Shown here: positions 13,630 to 20,960 of the stretch, piece after piece
Numbering within the stretch: position 1 is the stretch's first letter
Layout: every line of letters starts with the position of its first letter
Source of the DNA: a virus
DNA length: 21,713 bases
Reading direction: 5' to 3' (one strand)
IMG/VR virus record: IMGVR_UViG_3300022467_001034
Span: 1-21,713 of that record
The notes under the pieces: generated by a model
What the model saw: only the letters and a program-made list of their open reading frames with translations
Databases searched by the model: none
Told to the model about the DNA's origin: nothing
Program-made: the position numbers and the translations under genes

Positions 13630-13920
13630 ATGAGAACCGAAGACGAAACTGTCTCGCTAGGACAGTACGCGAAGGCGCTTGTCTCCAACGACGCATTCAA
13701 CGTGCTCTACCGAGAATACACGGACTCGATGCTCTCTCGCATTATCGAGAGCCAACCACACGAAACCAAGGTGCGTGAGTTTGAATACGCACAGGTGCGA
13801 GCCATGACTGGCTTCATCAATCATCTCGTAGGTCTCGCTGAGGCTGCTGAGAAGATCATTCAGAAGAACGACAACCCGGTTCAAGACCCTGACGAAGCGG
13901 GTCTGGACTTAGAGGACTAA
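13630..13920 (+). CDS. Small helical protein preceding the scaffold
   Basis: A 96-aa acidic, helical protein (SLGQYAKALVSNDAFNVLYR, then EYAQVRAMTGFINHLVGLAE). Helical proteins of this size with an 'A..L..n.af..l' opening often lie just before scaffold or capsid genes in phages. Their role is generally unassigned. The frame is open from a TTG at 13573, but ATG 13630 is the better start because AAAGGA (13621-13626) precedes it and the upstream codons fall in the hairpin 13585-13611. The scaffold gene follows after 10 nt. Confidence 0.75.
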   Translation: MRTEDETVSLGQYAKALVSNDAFNVLYREYTDSMLSRIIESQPHETKVREFEYAQVRAMTGFINHLVGLAEAAEKIIQKNDNPVQDPDEAGLDLED

Positions 13921-13930
13921 AGAACTGCTC

Positions 13931-14986
13931 ATGCCACCCATCCAACAGGACGGTGCTACCGATATTGAATACAGCAGCGATGACGCCGCTGACGCTTTCT
14001 CGAAGTTGTGGAAGTTGGACGCTCCTAACGAGCCATCCGAAGACGACAAAGAGAAGAAGCAGGAAACTGCTGAAGACGAAACGCCGAATGACGACGTTGA
14101 AGCCAATGACGCGACTGAGACCTCCGAGGAAACTCCAGAGGGCGAGGAAGGCGATGAAGGCGACGACGAGAGCGAAGGTGAAGACGAAGGCAAACAGCCT
14201 ACCGTCGAAATCAAGGACGACCACCAATTCGAGGTCACTGTTGACGGACAGCAGATCAAGAAGTCGTTGGGCGAACTGAAGCGCCTCGCTGGTCAAGAAG
14301 CAGCCCTGACGCGTAAAAGTCAGGAAGTCGCTACACAGCGCAAATCGATTGGCGAACAGAGTGCCGTGCTGCTTGCGCAGCAGCAAGCCCTACTGGACCG
14401 CGCCAAGAAGCGCTACGAGCCCTACGCCAACCTAGACCTCCTTGCAGCCTCGAAGAACCCGAACATCTCCGCAGAGGAGTTGGTCGCCGTTCGCAACGCT
14501 GCTCAGGCCGCCTACGACGACGTGAAGTATCTCGAAACCGAGACCTCCCGTGTCGCTGAGGCGCTGCGCGAGCAGGCCCGCAAGGAATTGATGGAGCAGG
14601 CACAGGAGAGCCTTAAGACGCTCTCTGACCCTGAGAAGGGCATCGAGGGGTTCAACCAGCAAGTCTATGGCGATATCTGCACGTTCGCAGTCGAGCAAGG
14701 ACTGCCCGCCGAAATCGTCAATGACCTCGTGAACCCCGCAGCTATCAAGCTGATCAACATGGCTCGTCTCTACGCAAAGGGACAGAAAGCCGTCCAGACC
14801 GCGAAGCCGGACAAGAAGAAAGCTCCGAAGCGGATTGTGAAGGGCACTGCCTCTGCCGAGACGACCAAGAAAGTAACGACGACCGCCAAGAGCGCTGAGC
14901 CCATGAAGAGGCTTCAGAAGTCTGGTGCGGTTGAGGACGCCGCTGACGCCTTCATGGCGCGCTGGAACCGTCCTAGCGAAGACTAA
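13931..14986 (+). CDS. Scaffolding protein
   Basis: This 351-aa protein directly precedes the major capsid gene. It should guide capsid assembly from inside and then leave. Residues ~30-95 are strongly acidic (EGEEGDEGDDESEGEDEG). Residues ~100-260 are predicted long helices (QEAALTRKSQEVATQRKSI onward), and ~285-330 is basic (KPDKKKAPKRIV). The basic C-terminal region followed by an EDAADAFMARW tail is typical of scaffold proteins that bind the coat through their C-terminus. A similar DAADAF-W motif occurs near the N-terminus (DDAADAFSKLW). The ribosome binding site is weak (AAAGAA). Confidence 0.85.
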   Translation: MPPIQQDGATDIEYSSDDAADAFSKLWKLDAPNEPSEDDKEKKQETAEDETPNDDVEANDATETSEETPEGEEGDEGDDESEGEDEGKQPTVEIKDDHQFEVTVDGQQIKKSLGELKRLAGQEAALTRKSQEVATQRKSIGEQSAVLLAQQQALLDRAKKRYEPYANLDLLAASKNPNISAEELVAVRNAAQAAYDDVKYLETETSRVAEALREQARKELMEQAQESLKTLSDPEKGIEGFNQQVYGDICTFAVEQGLPAEIVNDLVNPAAIKLINMARLYAKGQKAVQTAKPDKKKAPKRIVKGTASAETTKKVTTTAKSAEPMKRLQKSGAVEDAADAFMARWNRPSED

Positions 14987-15012
14987 CCAACTCCACAACT
15001 AAGAAGAAGAAA

Positions 15013-15915
15013 ATGGCTAACGAATACACGTCCTACGACATTGTTGGTGCGAAGGAAGACGTTTCCGATATCATCACCAATATCACGCCTACCAAGGCTC
15101 CCTTCACCAGCCTGACCAAGCAGGAGACCGTCCACAACAAGGTATTCGACTGGCAGGAAGACGCGCTGCGTGACCCTGCGGCGAACGCACAGGTCGAAGG
15201 CTTCGACGCCTCTCCGGTGGCGCGTACTCCGACCACGATGCGTGAGAACGTCACTCAAATCTTTGAGGACACCTTCTCCGTCACTGGCACGAACGATGCC
15301 ATCTCGAAGTATGGTCGTGGCAAGGAGAGCGCCTACGAGGCCTCCAAGGCTGCGGCTGCGCTGAAGCTCGACCTTGAGCGTGCGTACACCTTCAACGACG
15401 CTGCGATGGTCAAGCCTACCGACAACACGACTGCTCGTGTGTTCGCTGGTGTGCAGCGCCAGATTGACGCTGGCAACATCGTCAAGACCGGCGCAGTCGG
15501 CACCAAGATCAGCGAAGAGAACTACCTCGACGCTCTTGAGGCTCTCTACAACGCTGGCGCTGAGGCGACCATCACGCTCGTGACCCCGACGAACTCCCGT
15601 GTGTTCGCTGGCTTCACTGGTGCGGCTGGCCGCTCCCGCGTCTTCAACGATGGTACCAAGACCCTCGTGAACGCTGTGAACCTCTACGTCTCGCCTTATG
15701 GCGAAGAGAAGATCGTTCTGTCGCGTCACCTGAAGACTGGTGACACGCTGATGTTCGATCCTTCCATGTGGAAGCGTGTTGCGCTTCAGGGCCGTAACTG
15801 GTTCCGCGAGACGCTGGCGAAGACCGGCGACAAGCTCTCGATGATGATCGTAGGCGAGTTCTCGCTGAAGCACATGCACCAGAAGGCTTCGGCCTTGGTG
15901 CGTGAGAGCGCCTAG
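15013..15915 (+). CDS. Major capsid protein (SU10-type)
   Basis: The 300-aa protein fits the SU10 major-capsid family (PF17236 pattern). It has a short N-terminal arm with DIITNITPTKAPFTS and then VFDWQEDALRDP and AQVEGFDA. TQIFEDTFSVTGTNDAISKY follows, then a spine helix (KESAYEASKAAAALKLDLER), and the C-terminal part has ITLVTPTNSRVFAGF and DPSMWKRVALQGRNWFRETL. It would have the HK97 fold and build the head shell. No protease gene is near, consistent with scaffold-directed assembly. The upstream sequence is only AAGAAGAAG, a modest ribosome binding site for such an abundant protein. A long hairpin follows the stop. Confidence 0.92.
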   Translation: MANEYTSYDIVGAKEDVSDIITNITPTKAPFTSLTKQETVHNKVFDWQEDALRDPAANAQVEGFDASPVARTPTTMRENVTQIFEDTFSVTGTNDAISKYGRGKESAYEASKAAAALKLDLERAYTFNDAAMVKPTDNTTARVFAGVQRQIDAGNIVKTGAVGTKISEENYLDALEALYNAGAEATITLVTPTNSRVFAGFTGAAGRSRVFNDGTKTLVNAVNLYVSPYGEEKIVLSRHLKTGDTLMFDPSMWKRVALQGRNWFRETLAKTGDKLSMMIVGEFSLKHMHQKASALVRESA

Positions 15916-15931
15916 TAGCGACTAAGTTTGT

Positions 15932-15979
15932 GTGGAGGGTCCTAACGCGAAGCGATGCTCCGCTTAGTGGCCCTCCCAC
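15932..15979 (+). terminator. Long hairpin after the capsid gene
   Basis: GTGGAGGG (15932-15939) pairs with CCCTCCCAC (15971-15979, one bulged C). The stem continues through 15940-15945/15964-15970 with one bulge and is capped by GCGAAGC/GCTCCGC around a GAT loop (15947-15963, one mismatch). It starts 17 nt after the capsid stop and is followed by TTCTT. It is a probable partial terminator or 3'-end stabiliser that keeps capsid mRNA abundant relative to downstream genes. Confidence 0.6.
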
Positions 15980-15994
15980 TTCTTAAAGGACAAC

Positions 15995-16285
15995 ATGAAA
16001 CTGCTTGATACAAACGTCACGCTCTTGGATAGCGCTGGCGAACTTGGTGTTCAATTCACCCAAGATATCCCTGATGAGTTCGTACAGGACATTCAGGACC
16101 GCTTCACGCACGCGAATGATGCAGTCGGAGGCGAATTTCTTTTCGTAGGCTCAGTGCCAACCGGCGTTGTCGATCGGTGGATGCGCGAGGGCTACAACAT
16201 ATTCGAGGAACCCATCCGTAAGACACTCGCCAAGCTCAAGGCTGAGAACTTCGGGCGGTTCGTCGCGACTTCCAAGAGCATCTAA
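15995..16285 (+). CDS. Small head-region protein, unknown function
   Basis: The 96-aa protein has a beta-leaning first half (DTNVTLLDSAGELGVQFTQD) and a second half with VPTGVVDRWMREGYNIFEEP, then TLAKLKAENFGRFVAT. A small protein with the 'VPT.VVD.W+REGY' pattern often follows the capsid gene in short-tailed phages, but I know of no experimental role. AAAGGA (15985-15990), 4 nt before the ATG, is a good ribosome binding site. The stop TAA directly abuts the next start. Confidence 0.75.
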   Translation: MKLLDTNVTLLDSAGELGVQFTQDIPDEFVQDIQDRFTHANDAVGGEFLFVGSVPTGVVDRWMREGYNIFEEPIRKTLAKLKAENFGRFVATSKSI

Positions 16286-16930
16286 ATGGCAATGGACTAC
16301 GCAGCGCTGAAGACAGACTTCCTTGGTCTGTTGAAGAGGCGCGACATTACGGACACGCAGGCTGATGGTTTTATCCAGAAGGCCGTGAACCGCACGCAGC
16401 GAGTGCTGCGCATTCCGCCCATGGAGAAGTCCATCGCTGTCACTTACGACGGCACAATCATCACTGATGGACAACTCCCCATCCCTTCGGACTACCTGCG
16501 CCTCATCACCATGACGGCGACTGACGTAGATGGCGGAGAAAGGGAAATAAAGCAGGCCGATCTCCAGAGCGTTCTAGCGCTCCGTGAGCCCTTCTACATC
16601 GCTTCCTGTCCTCGCAAGTTCGTCCGTCGTGGGGGCTATTGGGTGTTTGGTCCGGAACCTGCGGTTGGTACGGTCTTCCGTATTGACTACTACGACGAGT
16701 TTCCCACGCTCACTAACGACAGCGACACCAACTACCTGACGCAGGGCGCAGCCGATCTTATCACCTACGGAGCACTTCGGTTCGCAGCCGACTACTTCAT
16801 GGATAAGAGGCGCGACGACTTCGAGAACACCTTCCAACTCATCAAGGGTGAAATCGAGGATCAGGCGCAGACAGATGCGCTGATCAACGCCGAAGTATCG
16901 GCACCCTACATCTTTCCAGAGGATTGCTAA
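16286..16930 (+). CDS. Head-tail adaptor protein
   Basis: This 214-aa protein fits the phage adaptor pattern: an N-terminal helix pair (LKRRDITDTQADGFIQKAVN, RTQRVLRIPPMEKS), then QLPIPSDYLRLITMT, a FGPEPAVGTVFRIDYYDEFP strand pair and a C-terminal helix (AADLITYGALRFAADYFMDK). Adaptors bind the portal from below and join it to the nozzle, so it probably partners the protein at 1277-2902. It starts directly after the previous stop; a second ATG at 16292 is an alternative start. AAGAGC upstream is weak, suggesting coupled translation. Confidence 0.85.
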   Translation: MAMDYAALKTDFLGLLKRRDITDTQADGFIQKAVNRTQRVLRIPPMEKSIAVTYDGTIITDGQLPIPSDYLRLITMTATDVDGGEREIKQADLQSVLALREPFYIASCPRKFVRRGGYWVFGPEPAVGTVFRIDYYDEFPTLTNDSDTNYLTQGAADLITYGALRFAADYFMDKRRDDFENTFQLIKGEIEDQAQTDALINAEVSAPYIFPEDC

Positions 16931-16933
16931 AAC

Positions 16934-18379
16934 ATGGGCAGCGGCTTCTTCGACGGTCCTCAGATTGGCGAGGTCGTGGACCAACAGGGCTTCTATGACG
17001 GCCCTGCGTACACTCAGATGGACCCTACGGCCATCGAGAACTTCAAGGACGAAGCTGCTGCTTCCGCTGCTGCCTCTGAGGCATCTCATCAGGCCGCCGA
17101 GGCCGAACGCATCGCCGCTCAGGCTGCTGAAGCTGATGCGACCGATCAGGCCAACACTGCGACCGCTGCTGCTGGCGTAGCGGCAGGTCAGGCGACAATC
17201 GCCACCAATCAGGCAGGCATCGCCACCACGCAAGCAGGCATCTCTACCACTCAGGCTGGTAATGCTGCTACCAGCGCCTCTGACGCCCTCACGAGCGCTA
17301 ACAACTCTGCTACAAGCGCTGCTGCGGCTGCGACCAGCGAGACTAACGCGGCGGCCTCTGAAGCCTCATCAGCGGCTCATGACACGTCTGCAGGTACTCA
17401 CGAAGTCAACGCGGCTGGTAGCGCCTCTGCGGCTCACACGAGTGAGGTCAACGCAGCAGCTAGTGCTGCCAGCGCAGCGAGTGCGGTCAGCACGGCTATC
17501 ACCAACCTAGTTGGCAGTGCTCCGTCAACTCTTGACACGCTGAAAGAGATTGCTGACGCGTTAGGGGACGACCCGAACTTCGCGACCACGATGACGACCG
17601 CGTTGGGTCTCAAGGCTCCTCTAGCCTCTCCAGCGCTCACTGGCACCCCTACGGCTCCTACGGCTCCTGTTGCGGACAACAGCACCAAGATTGCCACGAC
17701 GGCCTTCGTGCTCGCCAACAGCATCTCCGATGCTCCCGCCGACGGCAACGAGTACGCCCGCAAGAACAACGCGTGGGCTCTTGCTGCTGGTGCTGTGAGT
17801 ATTCAGGACACGGCGCCCACTGGGTTAACCCCGGGCTCCCTGTGGTGGAATAGCCTCAACGGTCAACTCTACGTTCTCTTCGGCACTGCGTGGGTTGCTG
17901 CGAGCACCATCGCTTCGCTTCCCGGCACTGTGCAGTACGACGTGGTGCAGGCCCTCAGCGCTGCTCAGCAGACGCAGGCTCGGCAGAACATCGGCGCGGC
18001 TCCTGCGGTATCCACACTCACCAATTCGATCAGTGCAGACGTGGCGCTAAACAACACCGCGAATTATTTCGACGGTCCTAGCGTCAACGCGGGTTCAACC
18101 GGCTCTTGGTACGTTTCCGGTACCGTGACGGTCACCGACACGGCGATTGCGCGCGTATTCGCCAAGCTGTGGGACGGGACCACGACCGTCGCGAGTAGTC
18201 AGGAGCGCATTGAGGCCGGTACCACCATTCGGTCCATAGCCTTGTCTGGCATTATCACAAACCCGGCCGGAAATATTCGGATCAGTTGCAGTGACGTGAC
18301 GAACACGACAGGTAAAATCCTTGCCAATAACACTGGCGTTGGGTTCGATAGTACCATCACCGCAGTGAGGATCGCCTAA
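16934..18379 (+). CDS. Tail fibre with Ala-rich coiled coil and C-terminal binding domain
   Basis: The 481-aa protein has four parts. Residues 1-40 contain two related motifs, GFFDGPQ and GFYDGPA, likely the virion-attachment end. Residues ~41-185 form a long Ala/Ser/Thr/Asn heptad coiled coil. Residues ~190-300 hold common fibre segments (STLDTLKEIADALGDDPNF, then PALTGTPTAPTAP and IATTAFV, then PGSLWWNS). After ARQNIGAAP, the last 114 residues (368-481) are a beta domain ending TITAVRIA that recurs in the next gene. Receptor binding is inferred. AGAGGA (16918-16923) is 10 nt upstream of the ATG. The stop overlaps the next start (TAATG). Confidence 0.85.
   Translation: MGSGFFDGPQIGEVVDQQGFYDGPAYTQMDPTAIENFKDEAAASAAASEASHQAAEAERIAAQAAEADATDQANTATAAAGVAAGQATIATNQAGIATTQAGISTTQAGNAATSASDALTSANNSATSAAAAATSETNAAASEASSAAHDTSAGTHEVNAAGSASAAHTSEVNAAASAASAASAVSTAITNLVGSAPSTLDTLKEIADALGDDPNFATTMTTALGLKAPLASPALTGTPTAPTAPVADNSTKIATTAFVLANSISDAPADGNEYARKNNAWALAAGAVSIQDTAPTGLTPGSLWWNSLNGQLYVLFGTAWVAASTIASLPGTVQYDVVQALSAAQQTQARQNIGAAPAVSTLTNSISADVALNNTANYFDGPSVNAGSTGSWYVSGTVTVTDTAIARVFAKLWDGTTTVASSQERIEAGTTIRSIALSGIITNPAGNIRISCSDVTNTTGKILANNTGVGFDSTITAVRIA
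17192..17275 (+). repeat. 21-nt coding repeat in the fibre coiled coil
   Basis: Residues 87-114 are four successive 7-residue units: ATIATNQ, AGIATTQ, AGISTTQ and AGNAATS. At the DNA level this is a diverged 21-nt tandem repeat. Such heptad units set fibre length and can grow or shrink by slippage or recombination. Confidence 0.7.
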
Positions 18380-18381
18380 TG
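18365..18381 (+). repeat. Fibre gene junction repeat, copy 1
   Basis: GTGAGGATCGCCTAATG encodes the last codons of the 481-aa fibre, its stop and the next start codon, and contains the next gene's ribosome binding site (GAGGA, 18367-18371). An identical 17-mer occurs at 19174-19190, and the match extends upstream with four mismatches over 35 nt. Confidence 0.85.
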
Positions 18382-19188
18382 CCCCTCTCATTCCCCTCAT
18401 CCCCCTCGGTCGGCCAACTCTACCCATCGCCCCCCATCACCAACACTCCCGTATGGAAATGGGACGGCTCCGAATGGGTCCTCTCTAGCGGCACGACTGC
18501 TTCCGTACTTACTCAATTCGAGTACACGGGCCTCACGACCTGCACAGGCACGGACAACAACGGTGCGACCTTGGCTTACCAGCCGGGCCTCATCGAAGTC
18601 TTCGTCAACGGCCTGAAGCTCAACAAGGGTGACTACACGGCGACCAATGGCACCTCGGTTGTCATTGGCTCGACTGTTGGTGCCACAGACCTCGTTACGA
18701 TCCTCGCGTTCGCTGCGATCAGCGGTTCGAACACGTTGGCTCCTTCGAACGACTTGAGTGACGTTGCGAGCGCAAGTGCGGCTCGGGCGAACATTGGTGC
18801 TGCACTTGCCCCAACGGTGTTCACGAACGCTCTCACCGCCGACGTAGCCCTCAACAACCTCTCGACGTTCTTCGACGGACCTTCGGTTGCTCAAGGTACT
18901 AGCGGTACGTTCTTCGTCATTGGCGCGGTTCTGATCTATGACACCAACGGTGCAGCCGCGTCTTTCGACCTGAAGCTGTGGGATGGCACTACCGTCATCG
19001 ACAGCGCGCGCGCGGAGGTGCCTTCAGCGCAATTTAGAAACAAGATCACGTTGCAGGGGGTCATCACGAACCCGGCAGGTAATCTACGAGTGTCGGTGAA
19101 TGACCGAAGCTTCACCACAGGCAAAATCGCGTTCAACCAGTCTGGCTTGGGTAAAGACAGCACCATCACAGCCGTGAGGATCGCCTAA
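18379..19188 (+). CDS. Second tail fibre, sharing its C-terminal domain with the first
   Basis: The 269-aa protein opens with a fibre-type segment (PSSPSVGQLYPSPPI, WKWDGSEWVL) followed by VFVNGLKLNKGDYTATNG, a pattern frequent in phage fibres. LSDVASASAARANIGAA links to the C-terminal 116 residues (154-269), which align along their length with the last 114 residues of the 481-aa fibre, sharing ADVALNN, FFDGPSV (YFDGPSV there), KLWDGTT, ITNPAGN and DSTITAVRIA. It lacks the long coiled coil and the attachment end of its neighbour, so it may bind as a subunit of the same fibre. Its ribosome binding site lies inside the end of the first fibre gene. Confidence 0.8.
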   Translation: MPLSFPSSPSVGQLYPSPPITNTPVWKWDGSEWVLSSGTTASVLTQFEYTGLTTCTGTDNNGATLAYQPGLIEVFVNGLKLNKGDYTATNGTSVVIGSTVGATDLVTILAFAAISGSNTLAPSNDLSDVASASAARANIGAALAPTVFTNALTADVALNNLSTFFDGPSVAQGTSGTFFVIGAVLIYDTNGAAASFDLKLWDGTTVIDSARAEVPSAQFRNKITLQGVITNPAGNLRVSVNDRSFTTGKIAFNQSGLGKDSTITAVRIA

Positions 19189-19190
19189 TG
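19174..19190 (+). repeat. Fibre gene junction repeat, copy 2
   Basis: This is an exact copy of the 17-mer at 18365-18381, again covering the last codons of a fibre gene, the TAATG overlap and the ribosome binding site (GAGGA, 19176-19180) of the following gene. Confidence 0.85.
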
Positions 19191-19685
19191 TCCGTCTCCA
19201 AAATCCTCACCAATGCCATCCTCGGCTCTCACTTCGCTCCCGACATAATTGTTGAGGAGCAGCAGCCGAGTGGCACGAATGCAGGCACGGCCACACCTGG
19301 TTCTTGGTTGAAGCGTGCCCTGAATACGCTTGTTCGCAATAATGGCTCTATAGCGTCTTTAGCTTCAAACCAGATCACCCTACCTGCCGGTACTTACTAT
19401 TTCTCGTGGAATGCCCCAGCTTTCGCGGTAGATCGACATAGGACGCGCATACAGAACATCACTGACGCGACCACGGTCGCTCTGGGCACTTCTGACTGTG
19501 CTAGTTCAGGTACTGCCTCCGGTTTCAACCGATCTGCGGGGTCATGCGTCGTGTCCATCGCTTCCTCCAAAACGTTTGAGTTGAACCATCAGGTACAGAC
19601 AACTCAAGCCGCCAACGGTCTTGGTATTTGTGGCAGTTTCGGCACGGAAACCTACGCGCGCCTTGAAATCACGAGACTAGCTTAA
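19188..19685 (+). CDS. Third fibre/spike protein, C1q-like type beta domain
   Basis: The 165-aa protein matches a fibre-tip domain pattern I recognise: EEQQPSGTNAGTATPGSWLK, ALNTLVRN, SNQITLPAGTYYFSWNAPAF, HRTRIQNITDATT, FELNHQ, then GLGICGSFGTETYARLEI. Several phage fibres end in this TNF/C1q-like trimeric beta domain. It is unrelated to the duplicated domain of the two preceding genes. Its first ~18 residues (SVSKILTNAILGSHFAP) may contact the fibre. Its DNA is less GC-rich than its neighbours: I counted 26 G/C in 60 at 19321-19380 and 30 in 60 at 19561-19620, against 38 in 60 in the capsid gene at 15301-15360. This hints at separate acquisition. Confidence 0.75.
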   Translation: MSVSKILTNAILGSHFAPDIIVEEQQPSGTNAGTATPGSWLKRALNTLVRNNGSIASLASNQITLPAGTYYFSWNAPAFAVDRHRTRIQNITDATTVALGTSDCASSGTASGFNRSAGSCVVSIASSKTFELNHQVQTTQAANGLGICGSFGTETYARLEITRLA

Positions 19686-19689
19686 AAGC

Positions 19690-19917
19690 ATGAACCTCCA
19701 AGACCGCCTCATTGCCGATTGGCATTGGGTGCTCAAGCGCTCGTGGTCCGTCCGCTTCTTGGCTGTCGCAGCGCTCTTATCTGGCGCTGAGACGGTCTTG
19801 CCGCTCTTTCAAGCGCGCATACCTCACGGACCCTTCGCCATCGCTTCATTCATCCTCACGGCTGCTGCGTTCGGCGCGCGGTTCGTGGCTCAGACCAGAG
19901 ACGAAGACAAGAAGTAA
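19690..19917 (+). CDS. Holin-like small membrane protein
   Basis: The 75-aa protein has two hydrophobic segments, about residues 20-40 (SVRFLAVAALLSGAETVLPL) and 47-66 (PFAIASFILTAAAFGARFVA), and a charged tail (QTRDEDKK). The 'WSVR.l..AallsGAE..lPlf' pattern recurs in small phage proteins next to endolysins, often annotated as holins (DUF7940, from memory). It is the first gene of the lysis cassette. With a SAR endolysin downstream, it may act as a pinholin that collapses the membrane potential. The upstream AAAAGC is a weak ribosome binding site. Confidence 0.7.
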   Translation: MNLQDRLIADWHWVLKRSWSVRFLAVAALLSGAETVLPLFQARIPHGPFAIASFILTAAAFGARFVAQTRDEDKK

Positions 19918-20571
19918 ATGCCCCAACTCAAGACCTCTCACAAGGTCGGGGGTGCCGCTGCTGCTGCCGTCATCGCTGCTACTGTAGCCTTCCTCCCTAA
20001 TTGGGAAGGAACGGACTACGTTGCCAAGCGAGACGCCATCGGCACTGGTCATCCGATCACATGGTGTCATGGACAGACGCCAGCCGACGAACCCAACATG
20101 AAGGTACACGTCGGACAGCGCTTCACCAAAGAACAGTGTGACGCTGAGCTTGCCAAGAGCCTGCCCAAGTACCTCGACAAGATTGGTCCAGCCGTCCACG
20201 TCGCTATCCCGGTCAAGTCGATGGCTGCTCTCTTGGACGCGTCCTATAACGCTGGTGCAGGAGCCGTCATCAAGTCACCTATGGTGCGCCAGTTCAACGC
20301 TGGCAACTTCAAAGCGGCCTGCGACGCCTTCAAGGGCTGGTACGTCCGCTCAGACGACAAGGTGCGCAAGGGCCTCATCGCCCGCCGCGCTGGAGAGACC
20401 GTAGGCGACACTCGCAAGAGCGAGCGTGCTCTGTGCATCGAGGGCCTGAAGGACACCACGACGCCTCTGTACCTCTATGGAGCGCCTGTGGAGCCTCAAG
20501 AGCCTCCGAAGCCTATCGAAGCCCCTAAGACCGCTACTGCCTCTTGGCAGGAATGGTTCTGGAGTAAGTAA
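19918..20571 (+). CDS. SAR endolysin, lysozyme-type (GH24)
   Basis: The 217-aa protein degrades peptidoglycan at lysis. Residues 10-29 are a weakly hydrophobic Gly/Ala-rich segment, typical of a signal-anchor-release helix. WEG, RDAIGTG and ITWCHGQT place the likely catalytic triad at E30, D39 and T48. SYNAGAGAVIKSP, RQFNAG and GLIARRAGE are further GH24 motifs (PF00959 pattern). Cysteines at 50, 74, 135 and 173 might hold an inactive or active disulphide form, as in P1 or P21 enzymes. The C-terminal ~35 residues are a Pro-rich extension. The start follows the previous stop directly (TAAATG). Confidence 0.92.
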   Translation: MPQLKTSHKVGGAAAAAVIAATVAFLPNWEGTDYVAKRDAIGTGHPITWCHGQTPADEPNMKVHVGQRFTKEQCDAELAKSLPKYLDKIGPAVHVAIPVKSMAALLDASYNAGAGAVIKSPMVRQFNAGNFKAACDAFKGWYVRSDDKVRKGLIARRAGETVGDTRKSERALCIEGLKDTTTPLYLYGAPVEPQEPPKPIEAPKTATASWQEWFWSK

Positions 20572-20960
20572 TGCCCTGGATACTCTCCTACGTGGGCTCT
20601 CACTTCGCCCTCATCATCGCAACCGTGCTCGCAGTCATCCTCTTGGGTGCTGTGGCGTGGTTCGCAAAGAACTGGAAGGTCGCCGTGGCTGCTGTTGCGG
20701 TCGTGGTGGCTGGTCTCGCCTATCAGCAGATTGACAAGAGCGCCTATCAGCGCCGTGTGGCCGAAGAAGCCGCTGCTCAGGTGAAGACCCTGCAAGGCCG
20801 CCTCAACACGGTCAACGCCGTCAACGAGGCGTATGGCAAGCGCTACGCGTCCGACCAGAAAGAACTCTCCGAACTCAGAAAGCTTGCTCGTGAAACTCCA
20901 GCTAATAGCTCCCCTTGTCTTGATCGGGACGCTGCTCGCAGGGTGCGATCAATCCACTAG
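20571..20960 (+). CDS. Rz: Inner-membrane spanin (Rz-like) with two hydrophobic segments
   Basis: The 129-aa protein ends SPCLDRDAARRVRSIH, a recurrent Rz tail, preceded by a coiled coil from about residue 52 (QQIDKSAYQRRVAEEAAAQV) to 108. The N-terminus carries two hydrophobic segments, about 10-32 and 37-50, separated by KNWK, instead of the usual single anchor. It would bridge to the o-spanin encoded within its end and fuse inner and outer membranes at lysis. GGAG at 20561-20564 is a fair ribosome binding site, and the start overlaps the endolysin stop (TAATG). Confidence 0.85.
   Translation: MPWILSYVGSHFALIIATVLAVILLGAVAWFAKNWKVAVAAVAVVVAGLAYQQIDKSAYQRRVAEEAAAQVKTLQGRLNTVNAVNEAYGKRYASDQKELSELRKLARETPANSSPCLDRDAARRVRSIH

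Noticed and set aside
16934-19685. Diversity-generating retroelement at the fibre genes
   Set aside because: The repeated fibre domain differs at all base types, and there is no reverse transcriptase or template repeat in the window.
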